Shown here: positions 19,465 through 27,269 of the stretch, in pieces
Numbering within the stretch: the first letter of the stretch is position 1
Layout: every line of letters starts with the position of its first letter
DNA from: Hyphobacterium sp. SN044
GTDB taxonomy: Bacteria > Pseudomonadota > Alphaproteobacteria > Caulobacterales > Maricaulaceae
Direction of reading: 5' to 3'
Assembly (NCBI RefSeq): GCF_021864465.1
Contig: NZ_JAKKUV010000001.1
Location: 320,895 to 384,894 of the forward strand
Length of the DNA stretch: 64,000 nt
Translations under genes and position numbers: made by a program
The notes under the pieces: model-generated
Seen by the model: only the letters and a program-made list of their open reading frames with translations
Database searches by the model: none
What the model was told of the DNA's origin: nothing

Positions 19465-19911
19465 TCAGAATCGCTGCACCGAGCCGGGCAGTGACAGCCC
19501 GTTGCGCTCATTGTCCCAGATCATGTGGATGATCGACCAGCGCCCGTCCGGACCTTTCAGGAACTGGATGGAGTTGATGCCGCGGCGCTCGGGCACGACA
19601 TCGCCGATGCTCGTCCGCGCCTCATACTGGCTCCAGGCGTGGGCGATGTTCCCGAACACGCGGATCTCGCTCGCCAGTTCCACTTCGTAGAAGTCGTTCG
19701 CGGCGAAGAAGGGCGTGGTGTCGGCGCGGTATGCCTCGCGTCCCATCACCCGCATCCACATTGACCCGTCCGGGTTCACCCCGGTGCGGATCTGGCGGCT
19801 GTCTTCGTGGAAGACCTCGTCCTGCCGGCTCCAGTCGCGCGGCCCGGCCGGCCCGGACACCATGCGATAGGCTTCGAGGATCAGGGCGTGGATCTGCTCG
19901 GCGTCCGTCAT
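19465..19911 (-). CDS. NTF2-like / SnoaL-type protein coupled to purB
   Basis: A 148-residue protein with NTF2-like character: an N-terminal helix (AEQIHALILEAYRMVSG), the FHEDSRQIRTG ... MRVMGREAYRADTTPFF middle and the C-terminal strands HAWSQYEARTSIGD and WSIIHMIWDNE. No catalytic residues can be assigned with confidence. The ATG overlaps the purB stop by 4 bases, so translation is coupled. About 230 bases without a recognised gene separate it from the L,D-transpeptidase downstream. Confidence 0.8.
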   Translation of the reverse strand: MTDAEQIHALILEAYRMVSGPAGPRDWSRQDEVFHEDSRQIRTGVNPDGSMWMRVMGREAYRADTTPFFAANDFYEVELASEIRVFGNIAHAWSQYEARTSIGDVVPERRGINSIQFLKGPDGRWSIIHMIWDNERNGLSLPGSVQRF

Positions 19912-21206
19912 CCGAAGACTCTCCCGAAAATCGTGTCGACATGCTTCAGATGATAGGCGTCGTCGAAGCAGGCTTCGATCTGGTCGCTCGACAGGCGCGC
20001 CGTCACGTCCGCATCGGCCTTGAGGTGATCGACCAGCATGCCGCCCTCATCCCAGGTCTTCATGCCATTGCGCTGGACGAGCCGGTAGCTCTCCTCGCGC
20101 GACGCGCCGGCCTGCGTCAGCGCCAGCAGCACGCGCTGGGAATTGTGGATGCCGCCGAAGGCGTTGAGATTTTCCCGGCAGCGCTCGGGGTGGACGATCA
20201 GCTTCTCGATCATCCCGGCCGTGCGGTGCAGCGCGAAATCGAGATGGATGTTGGCGTCTGGCCCGATGCCGCGCTCAACGGAGGAGTGGGAGATATCCCG
20301 CTCGTGCCACAGCGCGACATTCTCCATCGCCGGAATCACCGCAGAGCGCACGAGCCGGGCAAGCCCGGTCAGGTTTTCGGTCAGGATCGGATTGCGCTTG
20401 TGGGGCATGGCGGACGAGCCCTTCTGCCCCGGCGAGAAATACTCCTGCGCCTCGCGCACTTCGCTGCGCTGCAGATGGCGCACCTCGATGGCGATGTTCT
20501 CGATCGCCGAGGCGATAATCCCGAGCGCGGCGAAATAGTTCGCATGCCGGTCGCGCGGGATGACCTGGGTCGAGATCGGTTCGACCGTCAAACCCATCTT
20601 CTCCGCGACATGCGCCTCGACTGCCGGGTCGACATTCGCAAACGTGCCGATGGCGCCGGAAATCGCGCAGGTCGCGATCTCGTCGCGCGCCCGCACAAGG
20701 CGTTCGCGGCCGCGGGCGAACTCGGCATAGAAACGCACGAATTTCAGCCCCATCGTCGTCGGCTCGGCATGGATGCCGTGGCTGCGCCCGATGCAGATCG
20801 TGTGCTTGTGCTCCATGGCGCGGGCTTTGAGCGCCGCCAGCACCCGGTCCATGCCGGTGAGCAGTAAATCCGCGCTGCGCTTCATCTGCACGGCGAGGCA
20901 GGTGTCGAGCACATCGCTGCTCGTCAGCCCCTGGTGCACGAAGCGCGCGTCCTCGCCGACGATCTCGCCGAGATGCGTCAGGAAGGCGATGACGTCATGC
21001 TTCACCTCCGCCTCGATCTCGTCGATGCGGGCGATGTCGAAATTGGCGTCCTTGGCCTTCCACACCGCTTTCGCGGCGCTCTCGGGCACGACGCCCAGCT
21101 CGGCCAGCTTGTCGGTGGCGTGCGCCTCGATCTCGAACCAGATCCGGTATTTCGTCTCCGGCGACCAGATGTCGGCCATTTCCGGGCGGGTATAGCGGGG
21201 GATCAT
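19908..21206 (-). CDS. purB: Adenylosuccinate lyase
   Basis: Cleaves SAICAR to AICAR and adenylosuccinate to AMP. The 432-residue protein begins MIPRYTRPEMADIWSPETKY and carries the fumarase/aspartase-superfamily signature GSSAMPHKRNPI (flexible catalytic loop), the LTSSDVLDTCLA block and GRSHGIHAEPTTMG with catalytic His. GAGG precedes the ATG. The gene is separate from the purC-L cluster. Upstream lies the repeat-rich stretch 21207-21647. Confidence 0.97.
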   Translation of the reverse strand: MIPRYTRPEMADIWSPETKYRIWFEIEAHATDKLAELGVVPESAAKAVWKAKDANFDIARIDEIEAEVKHDVIAFLTHLGEIVGEDARFVHQGLTSSDVLDTCLAVQMKRSADLLLTGMDRVLAALKARAMEHKHTICIGRSHGIHAEPTTMGLKFVRFYAEFARGRERLVRARDEIATCAISGAIGTFANVDPAVEAHVAEKMGLTVEPISTQVIPRDRHANYFAALGIIASAIENIAIEVRHLQRSEVREAQEYFSPGQKGSSAMPHKRNPILTENLTGLARLVRSAVIPAMENVALWHERDISHSSVERGIGPDANIHLDFALHRTAGMIEKLIVHPERCRENLNAFGGIHNSQRVLLALTQAGASREESYRLVQRNGMKTWDEGGMLVDHLKADADVTARLSSDQIEACFDDAYHLKHVDTIFGRVFG

Positions 21207-21330
21207 CGGCGCCTCGTTCTCACGCGTCTCGGGATGGGCGCGGTTTGGGACGGGCAGGGGAATTGGTCAAGAGGCGGACACCCTCGCGCTTCGAGGCTGG
21301 TTTCGCCAGCACCTGAGCAGGAGGGTGTTT

Positions 21331-21453
21331 CCCCTCGCCCCCATTTGGGGGAGAGGGGGTTAGGGGTGAGGGGGCGCACGCAGACTTCAATTACGGAGCA
21401 GAACCCCTCATCCGCCCTTCGGGCACCTTCTCCCCTTCAAAAGGGGAGAAGGG
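21331..21453. repeat. Intergenic repeat, copy B (inverted relative to copy A)
   Basis: Reading left to right this is the reverse complement of 10604-10742 with small indels: CCCCTCGCCCCCATTTGGGG, then GGAGCAGAACCCCTCATCCG, then CACCTTCTCCCC ... GGGGAGAAGG. Blocks of 20 or more bases are identical between copies. Confidence 0.85.
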
Positions 21454-21467
21454 ATTGTTGTTGTCTT

Positions 21468-21512
21468 CTCATCCTGAGGTGCCGCCGTCAGGCGGCCTCG
21501 AAGGTCGAGGAG
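21468..21512. repeat. REP-like palindromic element
   Basis: CTCATCCTGAGG, then GCCGCC-gtca-GGCGGC, then TCGAAGGTCGAGG forms a long imperfect hairpin. The CTCATCCTGAGG...CTCGAAGG arrangement is a short interspersed palindrome I recognise from many alphaproteobacterial genomes. Confidence 0.65.
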
Positions 21513-21518
21513 GGAAGA

Positions 21519-21624
21519 CCCCTCACCCTAGCCCTCTCCCTGCAGGGAGAGGGAATACTGCTCGGCGTTTCTTCCCCTCTCCCTTGAGGGAGAGGGTGGC
21601 CCGAAGGGCCGGGTGAGGGGGAGA
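21519..21624. repeat. Intergenic repeat, related unit B'
   Basis: CCCTCACCCTAGCCCTCTCC with CCTGCAGG, followed by CCCTCTCCCTTGAGGGAGAG and GGCCCGAAGGGCCGGGTGAG. It shares the CCCTCTCCC/GGGAGAGGG core with copies A, B and C. Confidence 0.75.
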
Positions 21625-21647
21625 TAGCCACCCTTCACATATTTAAT

Positions 21648-21971
21648 TCAATGCTTCCGGTGTCGTCGATAGAGACGATCAAGTTTCGCCTTCGGACCAA
21701 TGAGGCTGGCGTCTCCGTGAAGGTGATCGATATGCAACCGGTACAAGGTTGCTCCGTGCGCAATGCGAACGTTGGAGACATCTCCAATCGGGTGCGTAAT
21801 CGTGTATAATTGCCAAACTTGGTGGCCGATCAGTTCGCGTAGGATACTCCTGATTTCGCCGGATGTTGTCGGGGCTCGAAGTGGGATCCCCCAGCAGGAA
21901 GAGCGCCGTCCATCGAATTTAATTTTCTCCGGCGGACCAATCTGCAAACGTTCCGGTGCGTCCGAATTCAT
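21648..21971 (-). CDS. Hypothetical protein coupled to threonine synthase
   Basis: A 107-residue, mostly basic protein ending KLDRLYRRHRKH; no family recognised. Visible segments are SSCWGIPLRAPTTSGEIRSIL, LIGHQVWQLYTITHPIGD and RLHIDHLHGDAS, the last His-rich. The ATG at 21971 overlaps the threonine synthase stop by 4 bases (ATGA), the main reason to accept it. Base composition is clearly less G+C-rich than its neighbours, which may indicate a recently acquired gene. Confidence 0.6.
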   Translation of the reverse strand: MNSDAPERLQIGPPEKIKFDGRRSSCWGIPLRAPTTSGEIRSILRELIGHQVWQLYTITHPIGDVSNVRIAHGATLYRLHIDHLHGDASLIGPKAKLDRLYRRHRKH

Positions 21972-23179
21972 AACGCCCCCCAATCCACCTTCGCATCCTT
22001 GTCCAGCGTCTTCGCCGCGTCGGGCATGGCGTATTTCAGGCCCGAGCCGCAATTGTAGAGCACGGCCTCGGCGTCACGCTCGATCAGGCCGCCCGAAAGC
22101 GCCTTCTGATAGGCCGCCAGCGTCGCCGCGCCTTCCGGGCAGAGGAGGAGGCCGTCCTCCCGCCCGCAGGTGACGCGCGCCGCTTCGATCGCGGTTTCAC
22201 TGACCGCCAGTGCCGCGCCGCCGCTTTCGCGCACGGCCCTGAGGATCAGGAAATCGCCGATGGCTTTCGGCACGCGGATGCCCATGGCGGCGGTCCGGGC
22301 GTTCTTCCATTCCTCGGCGTGTTCCTCGCCCGCCTCGTAGGCTTTGACGATCGGGGCGCAGCCCTCGGCCTGGACGGCGAACATCTTTGGCCGTTCGGGC
22401 CCGATCCAGCCGAGCCGCTCCATCTCGCCAAACGCCTTCCACATGCCGATCAGGCCCGTGCCGCCGCCCGTGGGGTAGAAGATCGCGTCCGGCAATCGCC
22501 AGCCGAGCTGGGCGGCGAGTTCCAGCCCCATCGTCTTCTTGCCTTCGATCCGGTAGGGCTCCTTCAGGGTCGAGACGTCGAACCAGCCCATCTCCGCCTT
22601 ACCGGCCGCGACCAGTGCGCCGCATTCGTGGATATAGCCATTGACCCGGTAGACATGCCCGCCATGCAGCGCGATCTCGCGGAGGTTCACTTCCGGCGTG
22701 TCGGCGGGCGCAAAGCACCAGCTTTCCATGCCGGCGCGGCTGGCATAGGCCGACAGCGCCGCCCCGGCATTGCCATTGGTCGGCATCGCCATGCGCGTGA
22801 TGCCGAAGGATTTCGCCATCGCCACGGCGAGCGCGAGGCCCCGTGCCTTGAAACTGCCGGTCGGCAGGCGGCCTTCATCCTTGACGATCAGCCGTCCTTT
22901 TCCGCCGGATTTCGCCATCGTGGCGGGGACGTCGATCAGCGGCGTATCGATTTCGCCGAGCGCGACGACATCCTCGTCACGGTCGACGGGCAGGATTTCG
23001 CGCCATTTCCAGAAGCCGCCGCCGCGCGCCCAGATCGCGTCGCGGTCGAGTGCCGGCTTCGCCGCGTCGAGGTCGTAGCGCGCCAGAAGCGGCTTGCCCG
23101 CTTCCGACAGGTTATGCGGCTGGGAGCGGTCATACCGCTGCCCCGTCGCCGAGCATTCGAGATGGGTGAAGAATGTCAT
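21968..23179 (-). CDS. thrC: Threonine synthase-like PLP enzyme
   Basis: A 403-residue fold-type II PLP enzyme that would convert O-phosphohomoserine to threonine. The PLP lysine lies in TGSFKARGLA, the phosphate loop in TGGGTGLIGM, and the region PTNGNAGAALSAYASRAGM is typical. The N-terminal LECSATGQRYDRSQPHNLSEAGKPLLARYD is the zinc-ribbon-like start seen in one threonine synthase branch. Related enzymes with this start can have other substrates, so function is likely but not certain. The 107-residue gene is coupled to its 3' end. Confidence 0.85.
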   Translation of the reverse strand: MTFFTHLECSATGQRYDRSQPHNLSEAGKPLLARYDLDAAKPALDRDAIWARGGGFWKWREILPVDRDEDVVALGEIDTPLIDVPATMAKSGGKGRLIVKDEGRLPTGSFKARGLALAVAMAKSFGITRMAMPTNGNAGAALSAYASRAGMESWCFAPADTPEVNLREIALHGGHVYRVNGYIHECGALVAAGKAEMGWFDVSTLKEPYRIEGKKTMGLELAAQLGWRLPDAIFYPTGGGTGLIGMWKAFGEMERLGWIGPERPKMFAVQAEGCAPIVKAYEAGEEHAEEWKNARTAAMGIRVPKAIGDFLILRAVRESGGAALAVSETAIEAARVTCGREDGLLLCPEGAATLAAYQKALSGGLIERDAEAVLYNCGSGLKYAMPDAAKTLDKDAKVDWGAL

Positions 23180-23263
23180 GCGCGCATCTTCGCGATTCCG
23201 GTTCGGGTGACAACGCCATCCATCTTTTCCTCCCCCGCTCGCGGGGTCGGAAACCCGAGGTGC

Positions 23264-23947
23264 TTAAAGCAGCCCCAGCGTCCGGAAGCTGGCCGTCGTT
23301 TCGCGCCCGATCACGAGATGATCGTGCAGCACGATGTCGAACGGTTTCGCCGCCTCGGCGAGTGCCTTGGTCATCGTCACGTCGGCGCCCGAAGGGGTCG
23401 GGTCGCCGGACGGGTGGTTGTGGACGAGGATCAGCGCGCTCGCCTCGTGCGCCAGGGCGCGTTTCAGCACTTCGCGCGGATAGACCGGCGTGTGATCGAC
23501 CGTGCCTTTCGACAGGACCTCGTCGGCGATCAGGCGGTTCTTCTTGTCGAGGAACAGGACGCGGAATTCCTCCGTCCGGGCGTGTTGCATCGCCGTGCGG
23601 CAATAGTTCACCAGCGCCGACCAGGACGAGACGACCGGCTTGCCGATCACGCCTTCGCGTGCCATCCGCCCGGAAATCGCGAGCAGAAGTTTCAGATCGA
23701 GCGCGACCTTGCGCGACACACCCTTGATCTCTTCCAGCTGGTCGACCGGGGCCGCCGCCACACCGCCGAGATCGCCGAAGGCGGCGATCAGCGTCTTGGC
23801 CAGCGGCTTCACATCGCGCCGCGGAATGGCGTTGAACAGGAAGAGTTCGAGCAGTTCGTAGTCGTGCAGGCCTGCGCCGAGCCCGTCGGCGAATTTTTCC
23901 CGCAGGCGTTCGCGGTGACCGAGATGGTGCGGCGCGTCCTCCCCCAT
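23264..23947 (-). CDS. radC: RadC/YeeS-type JAB-domain protein
   Basis: A 227-residue RadC family protein. The N-terminal helix-hairpin-helix-like part (LLELFLFNAIPRRDVKPLAK ... LEEIKGVSRKVALDL) precedes a JAMM/MPN+ metal motif, VHNHPSGDPTPSGADVTMT (HxHPSGx8D). RadC proteins were linked to DNA repair, but biochemical function is not established. The start MGEDAPHHLGHRERLREKF lies 15 bases after the map stop, so the pair is co-transcribed. Confidence 0.93.
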   Translation of the reverse strand: MGEDAPHHLGHRERLREKFADGLGAGLHDYELLELFLFNAIPRRDVKPLAKTLIAAFGDLGGVAAAPVDQLEEIKGVSRKVALDLKLLLAISGRMAREGVIGKPVVSSWSALVNYCRTAMQHARTEEFRVLFLDKKNRLIADEVLSKGTVDHTPVYPREVLKRALAHEASALILVHNHPSGDPTPSGADVTMTKALAEAAKPFDIVLHDHLVIGRETTASFRTLGLL

Positions 23948-23961
23948 GGGCGCGCCCGCCG

Positions 23962-24816
23962 TCAGACCTTGTAGGGCGGGCAGTCGAGCCCGGCAGGGGA
24001 TTTGGTGAAGATCTCGACACCCGTTTCGGTCACACCGACCGAGTGTTCGAACTGCGCCGACAGCGACTTGTCGCGCGTCACCGCGGTCCAGCCATCGGAG
24101 AGGATTTTCACGTCCGGCCGGCCGAGATTGAGCATCGGTTCGATGGTGAAGAACATGCCCGCCTCCAGCACGGGGCCTTCGCCCGGCTCGCCGTAGTGCA
24201 ACACGTTCGGCTCGTCATGGAACAGGCGGCCGAGCCCGTGGCCGCAAAAATCGCGCACCACGCCATAGCGGTTGTCTTCGGCATGCTTTTGTATGATCGA
24301 GCCGATCTCGCCGAGCGTCACGCCCGGGCGCACCGCCTCGATGCCCATCATCATGGCTTCATAGGTGACTTCGATCAGCCGCTCGGCCTTCCGCTTCGGC
24401 TCGCCGGCGATGAACATGCGGCTCGTGTCGCCATGCCAGCCATCGAGGATGATCGTCACGTCGATATTGACGATATCGCCGTCCTTCAGGGGTTTCGGCC
24501 CCGGAATGCCGTGACAGACGACATGATTGATCGAGGTGCAGCTGGACTTCGTGTAGCCGCGATAGCCGAGCGTCGCCGGCACGCCGCCCTTGGAAATCAT
24601 GAACTTCCGGATGCGCTCGTCGAGCTCTTCCGTCGTCACACCCGGCTCGACGTAAGGCGCAATGTAATCAAGCGTTTCTGCCGCCGCGCGGCCCGCCTTG
24701 CGCATGCCTTCGAACCCGGCCGCGTCGTGGATCTTGATCCGTCCGTCGCGCTGGGGCTGGGTGTCGTTGTTGTCGAGGTCGTAGGCGAGGTTCATCGGGT
24801 TTCCGTCGGCGGTCAT
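23962..24816 (-). CDS. map: Methionine aminopeptidase, type I
   Basis: Removes N-terminal Met from nascent proteins. The 284-residue M24A enzyme has the five metal ligands in context: NIDVTIILDGWHGDTSRMF (two Asp), GHGLGRLFHDEPNVLHYG (His), FTIEPML (Glu) and the late Glu region QFEHSVGVTETGVEIFT. An N-terminal extension of about 25 residues precedes the conserved domain; MNLAYDLDN seven codons later is an alternative start. A palindrome and a possible -10 element directly precede the ATG. radC follows. Confidence 0.95.
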   Translation of the reverse strand: MTADGNPMNLAYDLDNNDTQPQRDGRIKIHDAAGFEGMRKAGRAAAETLDYIAPYVEPGVTTEELDERIRKFMISKGGVPATLGYRGYTKSSCTSINHVVCHGIPGPKPLKDGDIVNIDVTIILDGWHGDTSRMFIAGEPKRKAERLIEVTYEAMMMGIEAVRPGVTLGEIGSIIQKHAEDNRYGVVRDFCGHGLGRLFHDEPNVLHYGEPGEGPVLEAGMFFTIEPMLNLGRPDVKILSDGWTAVTRDKSLSAQFEHSVGVTETGVEIFTKSPAGLDCPPYKV

Positions 24817-24817
24817 G

Positions 24818-24836
24818 GCCCCGATATAATCGGGGC
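24818..24836 (-). promoter_or_regulatory. Palindrome with a -10-like core immediately upstream of map
   Basis: An 8-bp perfect inverted repeat (GCCCCGAT / ATCGGGGC) around ATA ends one base before the map ATG. On the minus strand the core reads GATTATATC. If this is the -10, transcription would begin at or next to the ATG, giving a leaderless mRNA. It could instead be an operator or hairpin. Confidence 0.4.
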
Positions 24837-24894
24837 GCGCGGTTAAGGAAACACCGCACGCCCCGAAACACTCAGCTTTGGCTTGCAGACCGGT

Positions 24895-26598
24895 CTAGCG
24901 GCCGGCGCCGAAATACTCGCCGAAGAAGTCACCCTCATTCCATTGCGGGCGCTCGTCGGCGTTCGCGATCTCTCGCGCGATCACGAAATTGATGTCCGCG
25001 AACTTGGCGGCCTGGTCGTAGAGCAGGTCGAGATCCACGGAGTCCGAAACACGGTGATAATTCGTGTTGAGGAAGCCCATGAAGCCTTCGCCCTGATCCC
25101 AGCGCGGATCCGGCGAGGAGAAGCCCGTCATCAGGAAGAGGGACGGGATGCCCTGACGCACGAAGTTGTAGTGGTCGGAGCGGATGAAGAGATTCTGCTC
25201 CGGGATCGGGTCCTCGCTGACCGTCACGTCGAGCTGTGACGCGGCCCGCGCGGCGATCGGACCAAGTTCGGACCGCTCCGCGCCGAAGGCGATCACGTCG
25301 GAGAATTCATAGACGATCACCGGCATGTCGAGGTTCACGTTGGCGATGATGTCCGCCTGCGGCACGGTCGGGTTCTGCGCGAAGTATTCCGAACCCAGGA
25401 GACCCTTTTCTTCCGCTGCCAGCGCGACGAAGACCACGGAACGCCGCGGCGCGCCGAGTTCCACGAAGGTGCGCGCGGTTTCCAGCATGATCGACACGCC
25501 CGACGCATTGTCGACCGCGCCGTTGCAGACATTGTCTTCCTCGGTCGCGCTGCGGCAACCCGAGGCGACGAAGGCGTTCTGCTCGAACGTGCCGATATGG
25601 TCGAGGTGCGCGGTCAGAACCACGAATTCGCCGGAGAGTTCCGGATCGCTGCCCGGCAGCATGCCGACGACATTCGGCTCTTCATAGAGCTCGCGGTCCG
25701 TGCGTGACGCAATGGTCGCGGTCTGGTTCAGGGCGAAGCTCTGCGGTCCGTCGGCGAGGGCCGCGGTCGCTTCTTCCAGCGTCATTGGCGCATTCGCGAA
25801 CATCGCCGTTGCGACGTCGGAGGAAACGGTCGCATTGACCTGCAGCTGTTCGTAATTGCGTTCGGCGCCCGACGGCCCGATCGCGACATTGGCGCGGCCC
25901 ACGGCACCACTTGCGAAACCGGCAAACTGCTCGGAATTGGCACCGGAGATGGTGATCATGCCGACCGCGCCGTGCTGGGCGGCATAGTCGCGCTTGGTCG
26001 ATCCGCGCAGCTGGTGCGAACGCTCGTCACTGGGCATCACGCCTTCCGGCGCGCCGCCGAGGACGACAACGATCCGGCCATTCACGTCGACGCCTTCATA
26101 GTCATCATAACCGTGATGGGGCAGGGACAGACCGTAGCCCACGAAGACCAGTTCCGCCGTCACCTCGGCCTCGTGGAGAATCGGGTTCGCGCTGACGAAA
26201 ACGTCCTGGCCGTGCGTGTACTCGGTTCCACCCACGGCGAGACGGGCGCCTTCCGGGTTCGAGCTCATCCGCTGGAACGGCACCATCGCGAAATAGCCGC
26301 CCTCGTCACCGGCCGGCTCCAGGCCGATCAGGCGCATCTGTGTGGCCACATAGTGCGACGCGATCAGGTATTCCTGCGAACCGGCATCGCGTCCGCCCAT
26401 CAGGTCGGTCGACAGGAAGCGGATGTGCGCTTCGATTGCATCGGGGGAGATGTTCGGCAGATCGACACTGCCATTGTCGGCGACGATGTCGGAACCGTTC
26501 GCATCATCGTTATCGGCCGTATTGACGTCGAAGGTCGCATCGCCGCACGCGGCAACGCCAAGAACCGCAGCCAGCGCTGCATAACGGAAATCGAACAT
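24895..26598 (-). CDS. Secreted M28 metallopeptidase with PA domain, lipoprotein (second of three)
   Basis: A 567-residue peptidase. The signal peptide ends in a lipobox (LGVAACGD, Cys18). A protease-associated domain lies at about 140-290 (AELVFVGYGLSLPHHGYDDYEGVDVNG region). The zinc site of M28 follows: TAHLDHIGT (His/Asp), NGAVDNASGVS (Asp), ALAAEEKGLLGSE (Glu-Glu), VNLDMPV (Asp) and NTNYHRVSDSVD (His). Acidic surface and export point to extracellular or periplasmic peptide breakdown. It stands alone on the minus strand. Confidence 0.9.
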   Translation of the reverse strand: MFDFRYAALAAVLGVAACGDATFDVNTADNDDANGSDIVADNGSVDLPNISPDAIEAHIRFLSTDLMGGRDAGSQEYLIASHYVATQMRLIGLEPAGDEGGYFAMVPFQRMSSNPEGARLAVGGTEYTHGQDVFVSANPILHEAEVTAELVFVGYGLSLPHHGYDDYEGVDVNGRIVVVLGGAPEGVMPSDERSHQLRGSTKRDYAAQHGAVGMITISGANSEQFAGFASGAVGRANVAIGPSGAERNYEQLQVNATVSSDVATAMFANAPMTLEEATAALADGPQSFALNQTATIASRTDRELYEEPNVVGMLPGSDPELSGEFVVLTAHLDHIGTFEQNAFVASGCRSATEEDNVCNGAVDNASGVSIMLETARTFVELGAPRRSVVFVALAAEEKGLLGSEYFAQNPTVPQADIIANVNLDMPVIVYEFSDVIAFGAERSELGPIAARAASQLDVTVSEDPIPEQNLFIRSDHYNFVRQGIPSLFLMTGFSSPDPRWDQGEGFMGFLNTNYHRVSDSVDLDLLYDQAAKFADINFVIAREIANADERPQWNEGDFFGEYFGAGR

Positions 26599-26668
26599 GC
26601 CACTCCCCGGATGAATTCAGACCGGCGGACTATAGGCAGCATGCGGCATCGGGCAATGTTGCGCTGCT

Positions 26669-27142
26669 TTAACTTTCCGTCATCAGAGCAGCAGCGACCG
26701 AAGGCTTCACGCTGTAGTGTTCGGCGAGCTTGGGCGACATGCGCGTCGGGCGGCCGCTCGTCAGCTTGAAGCAGACCAGATCCATCCGGGCGCGGAACAC
26801 CGTCGCGCCATCGCCCACGCGGCGGAACTGGTAGCGGCGCTCGGCACGCAGCTTCCCGTCAGACTTCGAAATCCAGACGGCGCAATCGATCGCATCGCCG
26901 GTGCGCAGATGCCCCAGATAGTCGCATTCCGACCGGATGATCGCCATGCCGTAATCCCACTCGGCGAATTGCGTGCGGGGGTGTTGCGGGAAGTGGTCCT
27001 CCCACTGTGCCCAGGCGGTTTCGTGAGCCCAGACGAGGTAGCGCGCATTGTTGACGTGACCGAACTCGTCGAGATCGGCTTCGCCGGCTGTAATCCGCAG
27101 AATGAAGGGATCGGGCAGGTCCCAGCCGTCGAAATTGCTCAT
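26669..27142 (-). CDS. Acyl-CoA thioesterase, 4HBT hotdog family
   Basis: A 157-residue hotdog-fold thioesterase. The active-site motif DEFGHVNNARYLVWAHETA contains the catalytic Asp, followed by ECDYLGHLRTGDAI on the central strand region. The start MSNFDGWDL (27142) was chosen over an in-frame ATG 14 codons upstream because homology begins just after it. The substrate (YbgC-like short acyl-CoA or 4-hydroxybenzoyl-CoA-like) cannot be told. Divergent from the subtilase gene, with 127 bases between. Confidence 0.87.
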   Translation of the reverse strand: MSNFDGWDLPDPFILRITAGEADLDEFGHVNNARYLVWAHETAWAQWEDHFPQHPRTQFAEWDYGMAIIRSECDYLGHLRTGDAIDCAVWISKSDGKLRAERRYQFRRVGDGATVFRARMDLVCFKLTSGRPTRMSPKLAEHYSVKPSVAAALMTES

Positions 27143-27269
27143 CACGCGCTCCGTTGCTTCGCCGGGTTTGGCAAAATTTCCCATGACTTGCCAGTCTTGC
27201 GCGGAGCTAAACCCGAGATTGTCTGGTCAGGCCGCCGCGACTACAGTGCGGAGGCTGGGGAGAGACTTC

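Larger units (their letters stand above)
21207..21647. other. Non-coding 440-base stretch between purB and the 107-residue gene
   Basis: No convincing gene is present in any frame. It holds three repeat blocks (21331-21453, 21468-21512, 21519-21624) and presumably the purB promoter near its left edge. The density of short G-rich palindromes argues for repeat accumulation rather than a lost gene. Confidence 0.7.

Noticed and set aside
17930-19690. A 586-codon open frame opposite the L,D-transpeptidase
   Set aside because: The minus-strand gene has a strong AAGGAGG site and complete catalytic motifs; the plus frame has none and crosses into the next gene.
22319-23974. A 551-codon open frame opposite threonine synthase and radC
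   Set aside because: It spans two real minus-strand genes with clear motifs and shows only antisense composition.
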